Shown: positions 11,413 to 20,979 of the stretch, one piece after another | Position numbering within the stretch: the stretch's first letter is position 1 | Layout of the letters: every line of letters starts with the position of its first letter | DNA from: Achatina immaculata | Lineage: Eukaryota > Mollusca > Gastropoda > Stylommatophora > Achatinidae | Length of the DNA: 64,000 bases | Direction: 5' to 3' | Assembly (NCBI GenBank): GCA_009760885.1 | Contig: CM019708.1 | Coordinates: forward strand, 17,243,189-17,307,188 | Notes under the pieces: generated by a model | The model's database searches: none | What the model was told of the DNA's origin: nothing | The model's input: only the letters and a program-made list of their open reading frames with translations | Translations under genes and position numbers: made by a program

Positions 11413-11777
11413 ACAAGGGGTGTTCAAAAAAATTGGCATTCTGACATGAAAAAAAAGAAGAAGAAAATTACATTACCACTACTTTTCAATATAATCTCAT
11501 GGTTATCGACGCACTTGGTCCACCGATGCTCCAGTGCCATAATACCATTATAACAGAAGTATGAGTCTCCATGCACCCATAGCTGCTGACCTCAAAATTG
11601 CATTCAATTATTCTGCCATTCAGACCAGAAAACAAGCAGAAATCACTGGGAGCAAGATCTGGAGAGTAGGGCGGGTGCTGAAGCCATTCAAATCCTGCAT
11701 CGTGGAGTGCGTCTAATGCAACATGAGGGGTGTGGCTGAATGCGATGTCCTGAAGGAGCAGGACACCTCTTTAGCAG
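11413..11777 (-). pseudogene. mariner transposase, C-terminal catalytic part (copy 2)
   Basis: Duplicate of 9720-10082 with the same D34D block. In the ancestral arrangement this block was contiguous with the core at 12174-12380 except for the LINE insertion. Confidence 0.85.
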
Positions 11778-12173
11778 TTAGCCACGGCTCTTAACTTTGA
11801 AGGCTTCACGAAGATGACCCATTAGTTCTGCATAATATACACCAATTATAGTAGCAGTCATTAGCATGTCCTTGCGGAACTCTGCCTCCCTAACAGCTCT
11901 CCTGTAGACCTCGCGGTTATAAGCAAGATGCCCTACTGCTGATGCATTCATTTGCAGATTATCAACGATGTCTTGCAGCAATCTTCACCTCGGTCTCCCT
12001 CTCTTTCTTTTTTCCCATTATGTACCCTTCCAAGACAGTCTTCTCTAAATTCTAATGACGTGTAATATGTCCAAAATATTTCAGTTTTCTCTTTACTAGC
12101 CAAACTTCTTCAATATTAAGTTCTTGTAGTATGGTTATATTTGTTATATTTTTTGTGTTAATGATACTGAAGT
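11778..12173 (-). pseudogene. LINE 3' end, type C (copy 2), embedded in mariner
   Basis: Duplicate of 10083-10478, sequence identical as far as read. Confidence 0.8.
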
Positions 12174-12400
12174 AGCACCTATGAAGTAGTACTATTTTAT
12201 AATAGCACCTTCACCAATATAATCAACTAGGATGGTTCCTTCTGAATCTCGAAAAGCTGAGACCATGACCTTGCCAGCAGATGGTGCAGTATGATACTTC
12301 TTTGGTGTCGTGATGAGGCACGCTTCTGTTACCATGCTTTGTTTTGGTATTAGTATCCACGTGATGGATCGTGGTTTCATTCACTGTCACTATACAAGAC
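12174..12400 (-). pseudogene. mariner transposase core fragment with first catalytic Asp region
   Basis: The minus strand reads NETTIHHVDTNTKTKHG (canonical mariner D-E-T-W-x-H-H-Y-D-P-E-T-K; the catalytic D is changed to N here), then TPKKYHTAPSAGKVMVSAF and ILVDYIGEGAIIK. This is the block between the first and second catalytic Asp. Immediately upstream (to the right on this strand) its DETW module is amplified into the 46-bp array. Confidence 0.85.
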
Positions 12401-12851
12401 CAACAAGTGATGGATCCAGGTTTCGTACACTGTCACTATACAGGACCATCAAGTGATGGATCCAGGTTTCATCCACTGTTACTATACAAGACCAGTAAGT
12501 GATGGATCCAGGTTTCATCCACTGTCACTATACAAGGCCAACAAGTGATGAATCCAGGTTTCATCCACTGTTACTATACAAGACCAGTAATTGATGGATC
12601 CAGGTTTCATAAACTGTCACTATACAAGGCCAACAAGTGATGAATCCAGGTTTCATCCACTGTCACTATACAAGGCCAACAAGTGGTGAATCCAGGTTTC
12701 AATGACTGTCACTATACAAGACCAATAAGTGAAAGATCCAGGTTTCATCCACTGTCACAAGACCAAAATGTGATGGATCCAAGTTTCATCCACTGTCACT
12801 ATAAAAGACCAGTAAGTGATGGATCCAGGTTTCATCCACTGTTACTATCTT

Positions 12852-12990
12852 CTTATATCTTATATCCTTCCCGTGCCGTTAAACGTCACATATGGATCGC
12901 AAAGTAGTTCGCCAATTTTTCATGTCTTCGGCGAGTCTTTCACCTCATCAAGGGATTTTATGCCTGTTAATTTGGCCTCTCTTAACAATG
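12852..12990 (-). pseudogene. LINE 3' end, type A, inside the 46-bp array (copy 1)
   Basis: Minus-strand tail LLREAKLTGIKSLDEVERLA and the terminal WRTTLRAICDV-type end are readable with one base missing (CACCTCATC). Same family as 1-121. Confidence 0.8.
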
Positions 12991-13380
12991 TTACTATACA
13001 GTTACTGTTACTATACAAGACAAGTAAGTGATGGATCCAGGTTTCATCCTCTGCCACTATACAAGACCAACAAGTGATGGATCCAGGTTTCATCCACTGC
13101 CACTATACAAGACCAGTAATTGATGGATCCAGGTTTCATAAACTGTCACTATACAAGGCCAACAAGTGATGAATCCAGGTTTCATCCACTGTCACTATAC
13201 AAGGCCAACAAGTGGTGAATCCAGGTTTCAATGACTGTCACTATACAAGACCAATAAGTGAAAGATCCAGGTTTCATCCACTGTCACAAGACCAAAATGT
13301 GATGGATCCAAGTTTCATCCACTGTCACTATAAAAGACCAGTAAGTGATGGATCCAGGTTTCATCCACTGTTACTATCTT

Positions 13381-13520
13381 CTTATATCTTATATCCTTCC
13401 CGTGCCGTTAAACGTCACATATGGCTCGCAAAGTAGTTCGCCAATTTTTCATGTCTTCGGCGAGTCTTTCAACCTCATCAAGGGATTTTATGCCTGTTAA
13501 TTTGGCCTCTCTTAACAATG
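13381..13520 (-). pseudogene. LINE 3' end, type A, inside the 46-bp array (copy 2)
   Basis: Second copy produced by the 529-bp duplication; open frame with SLDEVERLAEDMKNWRTTL and AICDV. Confidence 0.8.
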
Positions 13521-13975
13521 TTACTATACAGTTACTGTTACTATACAAGACAAGTAAGTGATGGATCCAGGTTTCATCCTCTGCCACTATACAAGACCAA
13601 CAAGTGATGGATCCAGGTTTCATCCACTGCCACTATACAAGACCAACAAGTGATGGATCCAGGTTTCATCCAATGCTACTATACAAGACCAACAAGTGAC
13701 GGATCCAGGTTTCATCCTCTGCCACTATACAAGACCAACAAGTGATGGATCCAGGTTTCATCCACTGTCACTATACAAGACCAACAAGTGATGGATCCAG
13801 TTTCATTCATTGCCACTATACAAGACCAACAAGTGATGGATACAGTTTCATCCACTGCCACTATACAAGACCAGTAAGTGATGGATCCAGGTTTCATTCT
13901 CTGCCACTATACAAGACCAACAAGTGATGGATCTAGTTTCATCCACTGCCACTATACAAGACCAGAAACTGACAA

Positions 13976-14165
13976 AGCGTACTCAAACTGGCGCTGCAAC
14001 TGTCCACGTGGGCTGCTTTGTGGTGATCCATTCGTGGTACCCATCATGCACTGACCTTCCGAAACTTTAGATTGTCCACTAAGACTGAATGAACTGTGCC
14101 CGCCGAGATGCCTACAGACATCTAATCGCTCTAATAGCCTTCATCTGTCCAACAGTATGATGCTG
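13976..14165 (-). pseudogene. mariner transposase linker region with nonsense codon
   Basis: The minus strand reads MSVGISAGTVHSVLVDNLKF, then RKVSA, a TGA, and WVPRM. The mariner family has a conserved K-V-x-A-R-W-V-P-R motif at this place, so the TGA sits at the Arg and is a CGA to TGA change, as by CpG deamination. This places it N-terminal to the DETW module and confirms the order of mariner parts. Two more stops lie just upstream. Confidence 0.8.
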
Positions 14166-14169
14166 TTCA

Positions 14170-14590
14170 TTAGATCAGTATTTCCCTGGGCAGTCGATGT
14201 TGAAAATCAATGTTTTCCTGGACAGTCGATGTTGAAGATCAATGTTTTCCTGGACAGTCGATGCTGAACATCAATGTTTTCCTGGAGAGTCGATGCTGAA
14301 GATCAATGTTTTCCTGGACAGTCGATGTTGAACATCAATGTTTTCCTAGACAGCCGATACTGAAGATCAATGTTTTCCTGGGCAGCCGATGCTGAAGATC
14401 AACGTTTTCCTGGGCAGAAGATGCTGAAGATCAATGTTTTCACGGGCAGTCGATGCTGAAGATCAATGTTTTCCTAGACAGTCGATGCTGAAGATCAATG
14501 TTTTCACGGGCCGTCGATGCTGAAGATCAATGTTTTCCTAGACAGTCGATGCTGAACATCAATGTTTTCCTAGACAGCCGATGCTGAAGA
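14170..14590 (-). repeat. 32-bp minisatellite grown from mariner coding sequence
   Basis: About 12 units of GATCAATGTTTTCCTGGACA plus GTCGATGCTGAA. On the minus strand a unit reads ASTVQENID; mariner proteins have a comparable T-x-E-N-I-D segment between the N-terminal and second DNA-binding helices. The array lies exactly between the N-terminal part (14.60-14.75 kb) and the linker part (13.98-14.16 kb). Confidence 0.85.
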
Positions 14591-14745
14591 CCGCCCACAA
14601 CAATCTGCAACTTCATACGACTGCCTTCCGCGTCTAGATTCTCTGAGTATGACGGGGCGTTGTCCTGGAAAGTTTCCATCATGTCACCATGATCTTGATG
14701 AGGAGTCATACCCTTCAAAGTCAAGTACTTTGTGCCAGCAAGGAA
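14591..14745 (-). pseudogene. mariner transposase N-terminal helix-turn-helix region
   Basis: Minus strand: TKYLTLKGMTPHQDHGDMME followed by TFQDNAPSYS, matching the mariner N-terminal DNA-binding pattern (G-x-T-P-x-x-I-H-x-D-M ... D-x-A-P-S-Y-S). The following residues diverge or are shifted in frame. The true start is not identified. Confidence 0.75.
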
Positions 14746-14839
14746 CTCAGTTGTTTTTTTTTTTTCAGATATCTTCCTTTTTTTCTGACGGTGCCTTTGG
14801 AAAAAACGCCGGAAAATAAAACTTTTTAAGTGACCAGTC

Positions 14840-15178
14840 ATGGGGCACTAACGCCATATCTCTATGTGGGCACTAACGCCATATCCCTATGTGGACACTA
14901 ACGCCATATCCCTATGTGGGCACTAACGCCATATCCCTATGTGGACACTAACGCCATATCACTATGTGGACACTAACGCCATATCCCTATGTGGACACTA
15001 ACGCCATTATCCCTATGTGGACACTAACGCCATATCCCTATGTGGGAACTAACGCCATTATCCCTATGTGGACACTAACGCCATATCCCTATGTGGGCAC
15101 TAACGCCATATCCCTATGTGGGCACTAACGCCATTATCCCTATGTGGGCACTAACGCCATATCCCTATGTGCCTCTAA
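14840..15178 (+). repeat. 25/26-bp minisatellite grown from a SINE tail
   Basis: About 13 units of GGGCACTAACGCCATATCCC plus TATGT, some with an added T. The last unit runs into GTGCCTCTAAGGCGTGACAG and TTACCTTTACC, the 3' module of the SINE seen once at 26,893-26,965. The array is therefore an expansion of the SINE 3' region. Confidence 0.9.
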
Positions 15179-15774
15179 GGCGTGACAGGATTACCTTTAC
15201 CTTCACCTGTTTTCTCCCAGTTAAGCTTACAAATGGGCGCGTAAAAAAAAAAAAATCTTCAGAAACGTTTTAAGCGCTGGACTCCCCTTGTACACCCAGC
15301 AAAAACATCACTTTATTACACTATATACAGTCCCATTCACGTTCAGAATACGGGCAGTCTGTTTGGTTTTTTTTTTAAGAGACTGCTAAAACATCAAAGA
15401 TTATCAGCAAAAGACTGACTGCACTTGATGATGATGACGATGACAATGATGATCTAACACTTGAGATGGTACGACACTTCAGGCATGCTACGCCTTTTTC
15501 TCGACGCGTGGTACAGAACACTCACGACACCCCCTCGTGGAAGCGACAACTATCTCCACTCTTAACAACAGGGCGAGGACAATACGAGGTTTAAAAGTGG
15601 ACTTTGGGAGCTCACATGCTACAAACAGAGAGGGTGGGGAAGATAACGGGACAGAGGTTGAGACACAGGCAGGAACTATACAAGTAAACCCATGTAGACA
15701 TGATTCTCCACAATTAACCAGCGGAGACTTCATGTCTTAGGAAAATCAATGCCCAATACCTGAAAACTGATCTT
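15179..15774. other. SINE end and unassigned sequence
   Basis: Starts with the SINE 3' module up to about 15,215. The rest has a T11 run near 15,366, a short (GAT)n tract at 15,428-15,450 and no recognisable gene. Confidence 0.5.
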
Positions 15775-15960
15775 ATATCCTTCCCGTGCCGTTAAACGTT
15801 ACATAGGGCTCGCAAAGTAGTTCGCCAATTTTTCCTGTCTTCGGCGAGTCTTTCAACCTCATCAAATGATTTTATGCCTGCTAAATTGGCCTCTCTTAAC
15901 AATGTCCTCTTCGAGTTTCACACGGTCTGCCTCTTTTTCTTTGGCCTGTTGTGTTCCACT
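15775..15960 (-). pseudogene. LINE 3' end, type A
   Basis: Reverse complement of the family seen at 1-121: the minus strand carries the SGTQQAKEKEADRVKLEEDI region and a frame-shifted LKDSPKT / GELLCEPYVT tail. Acts as the left homology for the 1.43-kb duplication. Confidence 0.75.
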
Positions 15961-17234
15961 TGATAGCAAAGTGGAAATAAAGAAAACAAGAAAATGGGAG
16001 ACAGTGGCGTAACGGACGAGGCACAAGAAGATAATGACCTCATGGGACGTGACAATGGGTTTCCAGAAAGAAGCAATCCTCGGCTTCACTACAACAACGA
16101 AGGGCTTACATCGATCCATGCCTGGCTCGTCAGGCTGCTGTGACACAGTCAAGATGTGCTGCGGGTGAAGGAAGCGATACCCTGGTTCGCTTTGCTTCAA
16201 CTGCAGCACTATTTGTCACACAGGCAGCAAACAGATGACAGACAGGCAGCAGACAAGTAAGACAGCTCAAAGCACTAAACGACAAGCAGGTATGCACAAG
16301 ACAACAGAGAAGACTCGGCAAGTAAGCAAGCAAGCAGAGTCACAGTGACAGACATTCAAATAAACTCACAGACTGAGCAGCAATCGCGTTAACCAGGAAT
16401 TACCGAAGACAAACAAGAATAACCGAAACTTTTGGCTGTCGCCGGTTACCGTAACTAGTTTATAGTATTAAAAAAAACCTGGTAAATGGCAACCAGCGAA
16501 ATCAGCTGAAGTAGACTGATGATACTCTGTTTTCATGGAGGAGATATGTTTTCATGGAGGAATGATCTGTTTTCATGGAGGAGATCAGTTTTCATGGAAG
16601 AGATCTGTTTTCATGGAGGAGATCTGTTTTCACGGAGGAGATCTGTTTTCACGGAGGAGATCTGTTTTCACGGAGGAGATCTGTTTTCACGGAAGAGAGT
16701 CAGTCAGCTTTGACTTCGGTTCAGCATGTGAGCATGTTGTAAAGATCAAATCCCGCCGGAATAAAAAAAAAAAAGAAGGAAAAAAAGAACTGACGCGAAT
16801 ATTTCATTCCCGCTGACTTTTGTAAAGTTACATGTTACAAGAAGTAACAGATGACCGAATGCTGTGTTAAGAACCCCGGTATTACGGAAAGTATTTCACC
16901 CAAAAAACGCAAGAAAGGTGTCATCTTTACTGGTTTCCGGAGCTCCTGGCGTGATCATTGCTGGAAGACAGAAAGATACGAGAATGAACAGACTTGCAGA
17001 AATACAGAACAAACGGTGAGCGAATATGTACAAACAAAAGAATAAAGATTGAAAGCTACACATATACAGACTTTTTTTAAAGCATAAAACATGTAAGTAA
17101 ATAAAATATGAGGCGGGGAACAACCACCTACCAGGGGTTGTCAAGTCTTCGTGGGGGTTGTCAAGTCTTCGTGCGCGATCGTAAACTATCAAAATTGTCA
17201 TACATTATACATCCTTCTCGTGCCGCTAAACATC
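15801..17234. repeat. Recent tandem duplication, copy 1 (1,434 bp)
   Basis: Copy 1 begins at ACATAGG 15801; the same sequence restarts at ACATAGG 17235 and the second copy ends at ACATAGG 18668. The copies are almost identical; the A-run near 16,765 is one base longer. Both breakpoints lie inside LINE type A 3' ends in the same orientation. Confidence 0.95.
16525..16696 (+). repeat. 19-bp minisatellite (copy 1)
   Basis: About nine units of GAGGAGATCTGTTTTCATG, with CATG units at left and CACG units at right. Carried inside the 1.43-kb duplication. Confidence 0.95.
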
Positions 17235-17394
17235 ACATAGGGCTCGCAAAGTAGTTCGCCAATTTTTCCTGTCTTCGGCGAGTCTTTCAACCTCATCAAA
17301 TGATTTTATGCCTGCTAAATTGGCCTCTCTTAACAATGTCCTCTTCGAGTTTCACACGGTCTGCCTCTTTTTCTTTGGCCTGTTGTGTTCCACT
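17209..17394 (-). pseudogene. LINE 3' end, type A (hybrid at duplication junction)
   Basis: Left part matches the copy at 18,640, right part matches the copy at 15,800; a recombinant LINE end. Confidence 0.75.
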
Positions 17395-18667
17395 TGATAG
17401 CAAAGTGGAAATAAAGAAAACAAGAAAATGGGAGACAGTGGCGTAACGGACGAGGCACAAGAAGATAATGACCTCATGGGACGTGACAATGGGTTTCCAG
17501 AAAGAAGCAATCCTCGGCTTCACTACAACAACGAAGGGCTTACATCGATCCATGCCTGGCTCGTCAGGCTGCTGTGACACAGTCAAGATGTGCTGCGGGT
17601 GAAGGAAGCGATACCCTGGTTCGCTTTGCTTCAACTGCAGCACTATTTGTCACACAGGCAGCAAACAGATGACAGACAGGCAGCAGACAAGTAAGACAGC
17701 TCAAAGCACTAAACGACAAGCAGGTATGCACAAGACAACAGAGAAGACTCGGCAAGTAAGCAAGCAAGCAGAGTCACAGTGACAGACATTCAAATAAACT
17801 CACAGACTGAGCAGCAATCGCGTTAACCAGGAATTACCGAAGACAAACAAGAATAACCGAAACTTTTGGCTGTCGCCGGTTACCGTAACTAGTTTATAGT
17901 ATTAAAAAAAACCTGGTAAATGGCAACCAGCGAAATCAGCTGAAGTAGACTGATGATACTCTGTTTTCATGGAGGAGATATGTTTTCATGGAGGAATGAT
18001 CTGTTTTCATGGAGGAGATCAGTTTTCATGGAAGAGATCTGTTTTCATGGAGGAGATCTGTTTTCACGGAGGAGATCTGTTTTCACGGAGGAGATCTGTT
18101 TTCACGGAGGAGATCTGTTTTCACGGAAGAGAGTCAGTCAGCTTTGACTTCGGTTCAGCATGTGAGCATGTTGTAAAGATCAAATCCCGCCGGAATAAAA
18201 AAAAAAAGAAGGAAAAAAAGAACTGACGCGAATATTTCATTCCCGCTGACTTTTGTAAAGTTACATGTTACAAGAAGTAACAGATGACCGAATGCTGTGT
18301 TAAGAACCCCGGTATTACGGAAAGTATTTCACCCAAAAAACGCAAGAAAGGTGTCATCTTTACTGGTTTCCGGAGCTCCTGGCGTGATCATTGCTGGAAG
18401 ACAGAAAGATACGAGAATGAACAGACTTGCAGAAATACAGAACAAACGGTGAGCGAATATGTACAAACAAAAGAATAAAGATTGAAAGCTACACATATAC
18501 AGACTTTTTTTAAAGCATAAAACATGTAAGTAAATAAAATATGAGGCGGGGAACAACCACCTACCAGGGGTTGTCAAGTCTTCGTGGGGGTTGTCAAGTC
18601 TTCGTGCGCGATCGTAAACTATCAAAATTGTCATACATTATACATCCTTCTCGTGCCGCTAAACATC
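17235..18667. repeat. Recent tandem duplication, copy 2 (1,433 bp)
   Basis: Second copy. At its left border the sequence switches from the right-hand LINE variant (TCGTGCCGCTAAACATC) to the left-hand one (GGCTCGCAAAGTAG), which is the pattern expected from unequal exchange between LINE copies. Confidence 0.95.
17959..18130 (+). repeat. 19-bp minisatellite (copy 2)
   Basis: Same array in the second duplicate with the same unit order, showing that the duplication copied the array whole and no unit has changed since. Confidence 0.95.
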
Positions 18668-18865
18668 ACATAGGATCTGCATGTTCGTCAAATTTCCTGT
18701 CTTCGGCGAATTTTTCAATTTCACCACGGGATGTTATGCCCACTGAACTGGCCTCTCTTAACAATGTCCTCTTTAGAGTTTCACGTGGTCGATCTCTTTT
18801 TCTTCGACCTAGTGTGTTCCACTTGATAGTTTGTTTGGGGATCCTCTGATTGTTTCCTCTCATAA
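18640..18865 (-). pseudogene. LINE 3' end, type A
   Basis: Minus strand: TIKWNTLGRRKRDRPRETLK, then REASSVGITSRGEIEKFAED. GRxxRxRPRE and the L/F-A-E-D-R-K tail are standard for ORF2 C-termini. Ends at a diverged EHADPM instead of WRxxLC. Confidence 0.8.
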
Positions 18866-18886
18866 TTGTGCAAAGATCTTTCCAAA

Positions 18887-18902
18887 AAATATATATATAT
18901 AT
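18887..18902. repeat. (AT)n microsatellite
   Basis: Short AT dinucleotide tract between two LINE ends. Confidence 0.9.
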
Positions 18903-18949
18903 TGTTGTCCAAAAAAACATTGTTGTTAAATATTGAAATTAAACTACAG

Positions 18950-19117
18950 GACACACACACATCACGAGGAAGACCCAGAAAAAAAATATGGACAGACGGT
19001 GTTATAGAAACACTCACAAACTACGGCATGAACATCACTGAAGCCAATTACATGGCCCAAAGACGCCAAACTCATCTTCCCTCAATATCTGACGGTCCAC
19101 GAGGAAGGATAAAGTAA
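18950..19117 (+). pseudogene. LINE 3' end, type D
   Basis: Plus-strand tail HTSRGRPRKKIWTDGVIETL followed by GMNITEANYMAQRRQTHLPS: a R-G-R-P-R-K-x-W-x-D-G-V motif typical of another LINE family's C-terminus. Stop at 19,115-19,117. Confidence 0.7.
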
Positions 19118-19304
19118 AGTACTAAAAATCAACAAAAACTAACTATAGTAACGCTGTCTAAATGCCTTTAAAACGGCATAACTGTTAATAATCACAAAAG
19201 ATTAACCATTTTTTAAGATGATATGAAATCTTCACAACAATCAGGTCAAGCATGCTATTGGCTTTGTGTTAAGTAAAACAACATTTCCGTGCCTCTGCTA
19301 TTCA

Positions 19305-19830
19305 GGTTTTGTATTATGTGCAACATTTCTGTCAACAGTGGCCAGCGTGTCTTTACTATTCAGGTTTTGTATTAAGTGCAACATTTCCATCAACAGTGGC
19401 TAGCGTGTCTTTACTATTCAGGTTTTGTATTAAGTGCAACATTTATGTCAACAGTGGCCAGCGTGTCTTTACTATTCAGGTTTTGTATTAAGTGCAACAT
19501 TTATGTCAACAGTGGCCAGCGTGTCTTTACTATTCAGGTTTTGTATTAAGTGCAACATTTCCATCAACAGTGGCTAGCGTGTCTTTACTATTCAGGTTTT
19601 GTATTAAGTGCAACATTTATGTCAACAGTGGCCAGCGTGTCTTTACTATTCAGGTTTTGTATTAAGTGCAACATTTCTGTCAACAGTGGCCAGCGTGTCT
19701 TTACTATTCAGGTTTTGTATTAAGTGCAACATTTCTGTCAACAGTGGCCAGCGTGTCTTTACTATTCAGGTTTTGTATTAAGTGCAACATTTCTGTCAAC
19801 AGTGGCCAGCGTGGTTTTAATATTCAGGTT
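19305..19830 (+). repeat. 58-bp minisatellite
   Basis: Nine units containing GTCAACAGTGGCCAGCGTGT and TTCAGGTTTTGTATTAAGTG; CAACATTT recurs every 58 bases (19,321; 19,379). Three unit variants (TTCTG, TTCCA, TTATG) are not randomly ordered: a TTCCA-TTATG block appears twice. Confidence 0.95.
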
Positions 19831-19850
19831 TAAAAAAATAATGAGTGGGA

Positions 19851-19868
19851 CATATATATATATATATC
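19851..19868. repeat. (AT)n microsatellite
   Basis: Short dinucleotide tract. Confidence 0.9.
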
Positions 19869-19986
19869 TGGCGACCCATCTTAGACACTCCATGACCCTA
19901 ATTTGGGTTGAGACCTGATACTGAGAACCACTCAGACAGACAGAGAGACAGACAGACAGAGTAATAGATTCTGTAACTGTACTCAC

Positions 19987-20364
19987 CGACAGAACCTCAA
20001 ATAATTTGACCAGACTGCGGACCGAGCTGTGAGAGCGAGATCTGGCCAGACTCCGGAACTCAGCCTGCGGGTACACCCCGGCCTCATAACTCAGGTCCGG
20101 CCTCTCGTGTGAAACCTTACTCCACCTGGCTCGGAGCCGAGACCACGAACGGGACCGAACCCTGCGCCTGGGCAGGCTGTCAGCCTTATAGAAGCTGTAA
20201 CTGCTGCAGTTATTGTTGGGCTCCCTCACCAGCAAGCTGGCGGTGGGCTCCTCAAATGTAACGCTGCGTTTTTCCTTCACCGACATTTGGGCGCGCTTCA
20301 GCAGAACTGTCACAGCAGAGCCGGGTTTGTATGCCAAGACGACGGCTAGTAATTCTGCATTCAC
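19987..20364 (-). CDS. Candidate host-gene exon (partial, unknown product)
   Basis: A minus-strand frame of 126 codons from ATG at 20,364 to TCG at 19,987, followed by GTGAGTAC, a near-perfect splice donor, in phase 0. After the donor the frame runs into simple (GACA)n sequence and the minisatellite, as expected for an intron. The stretch is GC-rich compared with its surroundings. The peptide has an alternative start at Met27 (MSVKEKRSVTFEEP), an Arg/Ser-rich middle (PRRRVRSRSWSRLRARW) and an amphipathic SSVRSLVKLFEVLS end. I do not recognise the family. No following exon was found; it may lie below 19.3 kb, hidden by arrays, or outside the window. A chance ORF is possible. Confidence 0.45.
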
Positions 20365-20975
20365 CGCCGACAGATCAGAAACGAATGTAACGACGCGGAA
20401 GTCAGAACATTTCTGGGATGATGTTCATAACACATTCTGTGTGTGCCGCCAAACCGAATGAAGAACAGGCAAATGTCCCGAGATGCTGATGAACGTCACC
20501 AATCCCTGTATTCTTCATACAAGTGACACTGCTTTATTGCTTACAAGAATGTACTGCCAGTGCATTACAGCTACAAATTATTGTTCTGACATTACACATT
20601 TGTTCGTAAATAATACGATAGTGGCACGACCATCAGGGACAAGTTTATATCCTTCCTCCTTCTGGTGCTCTCGCTAACAGGATGCAGCTATGATGTAAGA
20701 GATTATGATGTACATCCGTCAGCAAACTACACTGATGGCGGCCGCTCAGGAAGAGTTTTACATACTCATTAAGTACCACACTTTGCTATAACTTGAAAAA
20801 CCAAAACCAGCTTCTTATAACTAGTATTCTTTAACCTTCCTGTTGCCCCTGCTGGTGGTAAACGCCTGAGATCCCCCTCCCCTTGTCCGCGCTGATGAAA
20901 CGACCGAGTTCAGGCCTCACAACACGACATATCACAACGTCAAGGAGACAGTGAAAGGATCGTGGTGGACCTTAC
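20365..20975. other. Unassigned flank of the LTR element
   Basis: No gene recognised. Could hold 5' UTR or promoter of the candidate exon to its left, but no motif decides this. Confidence 0.4.
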
Positions 20976-20979
20976 TAAG
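20976..20979. repeat. Target site duplication TAAG (left)
   Basis: TAAG directly precedes the left LTR and is repeated directly after the right LTR at 26,571-26,574. A 4-base duplication fits Ty3/gypsy-type integrases. Confidence 0.8.

Larger units (their letters stand above)
10583..12277. repeat. Tandem duplication, copy 2 (1,695 bp)
   Basis: Nearly identical to copy 1; the LINE tail has one extra GAT (3 bases). The junction at 10583-10589 is the 7-base microhomology CAGATGG, shared by both breakpoints. Confidence 0.95.
12530..13587. repeat. 529-bp higher-order duplication inside the 46-bp array
   Basis: Positions 12683-12907 and 13212-13436 match at an offset of 529 bases, each block holding several 46-bp units plus one LINE type A tail. 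Differences are few (for example one added A in the AACCTCATCAAGG segment and one A to C change). Borders are approximate. Confidence 0.85.
12375..13975 (-). repeat. 46-bp minisatellite grown from the mariner DETWIHH codons
   Basis: About 25 units of GATGGATCCAGGTTTCATCC plus ACTGTCACTATACAAGACCA and ACAAGT; GATGG recurs at 12455 and 12501 (46 bases). On the minus strand a unit reads IVTVDETWIHHLLVL, and DETWIHH is the first catalytic motif of mariner transposases. The array sits exactly where that motif belongs, between the linker coding part (13.98-14.16 kb) and the core (12.17-12.40 kb). It also contains two LINE type A tails. Confidence 0.9.

Noticed and set aside
16130..17767. Duplicated minus-strand 67- and 115-codon ORFs
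   Set aside because: They are partly LINE tail and partly chance frames copied by the 1.43-kb duplication; identical copies reflect recent duplication, not selection.
20740..20760. NotI-containing GC-rich spot as a CpG-island promoter of the candidate exon
   Set aside because: Only a few tens of bases are GC-rich and no other promoter feature is seen.
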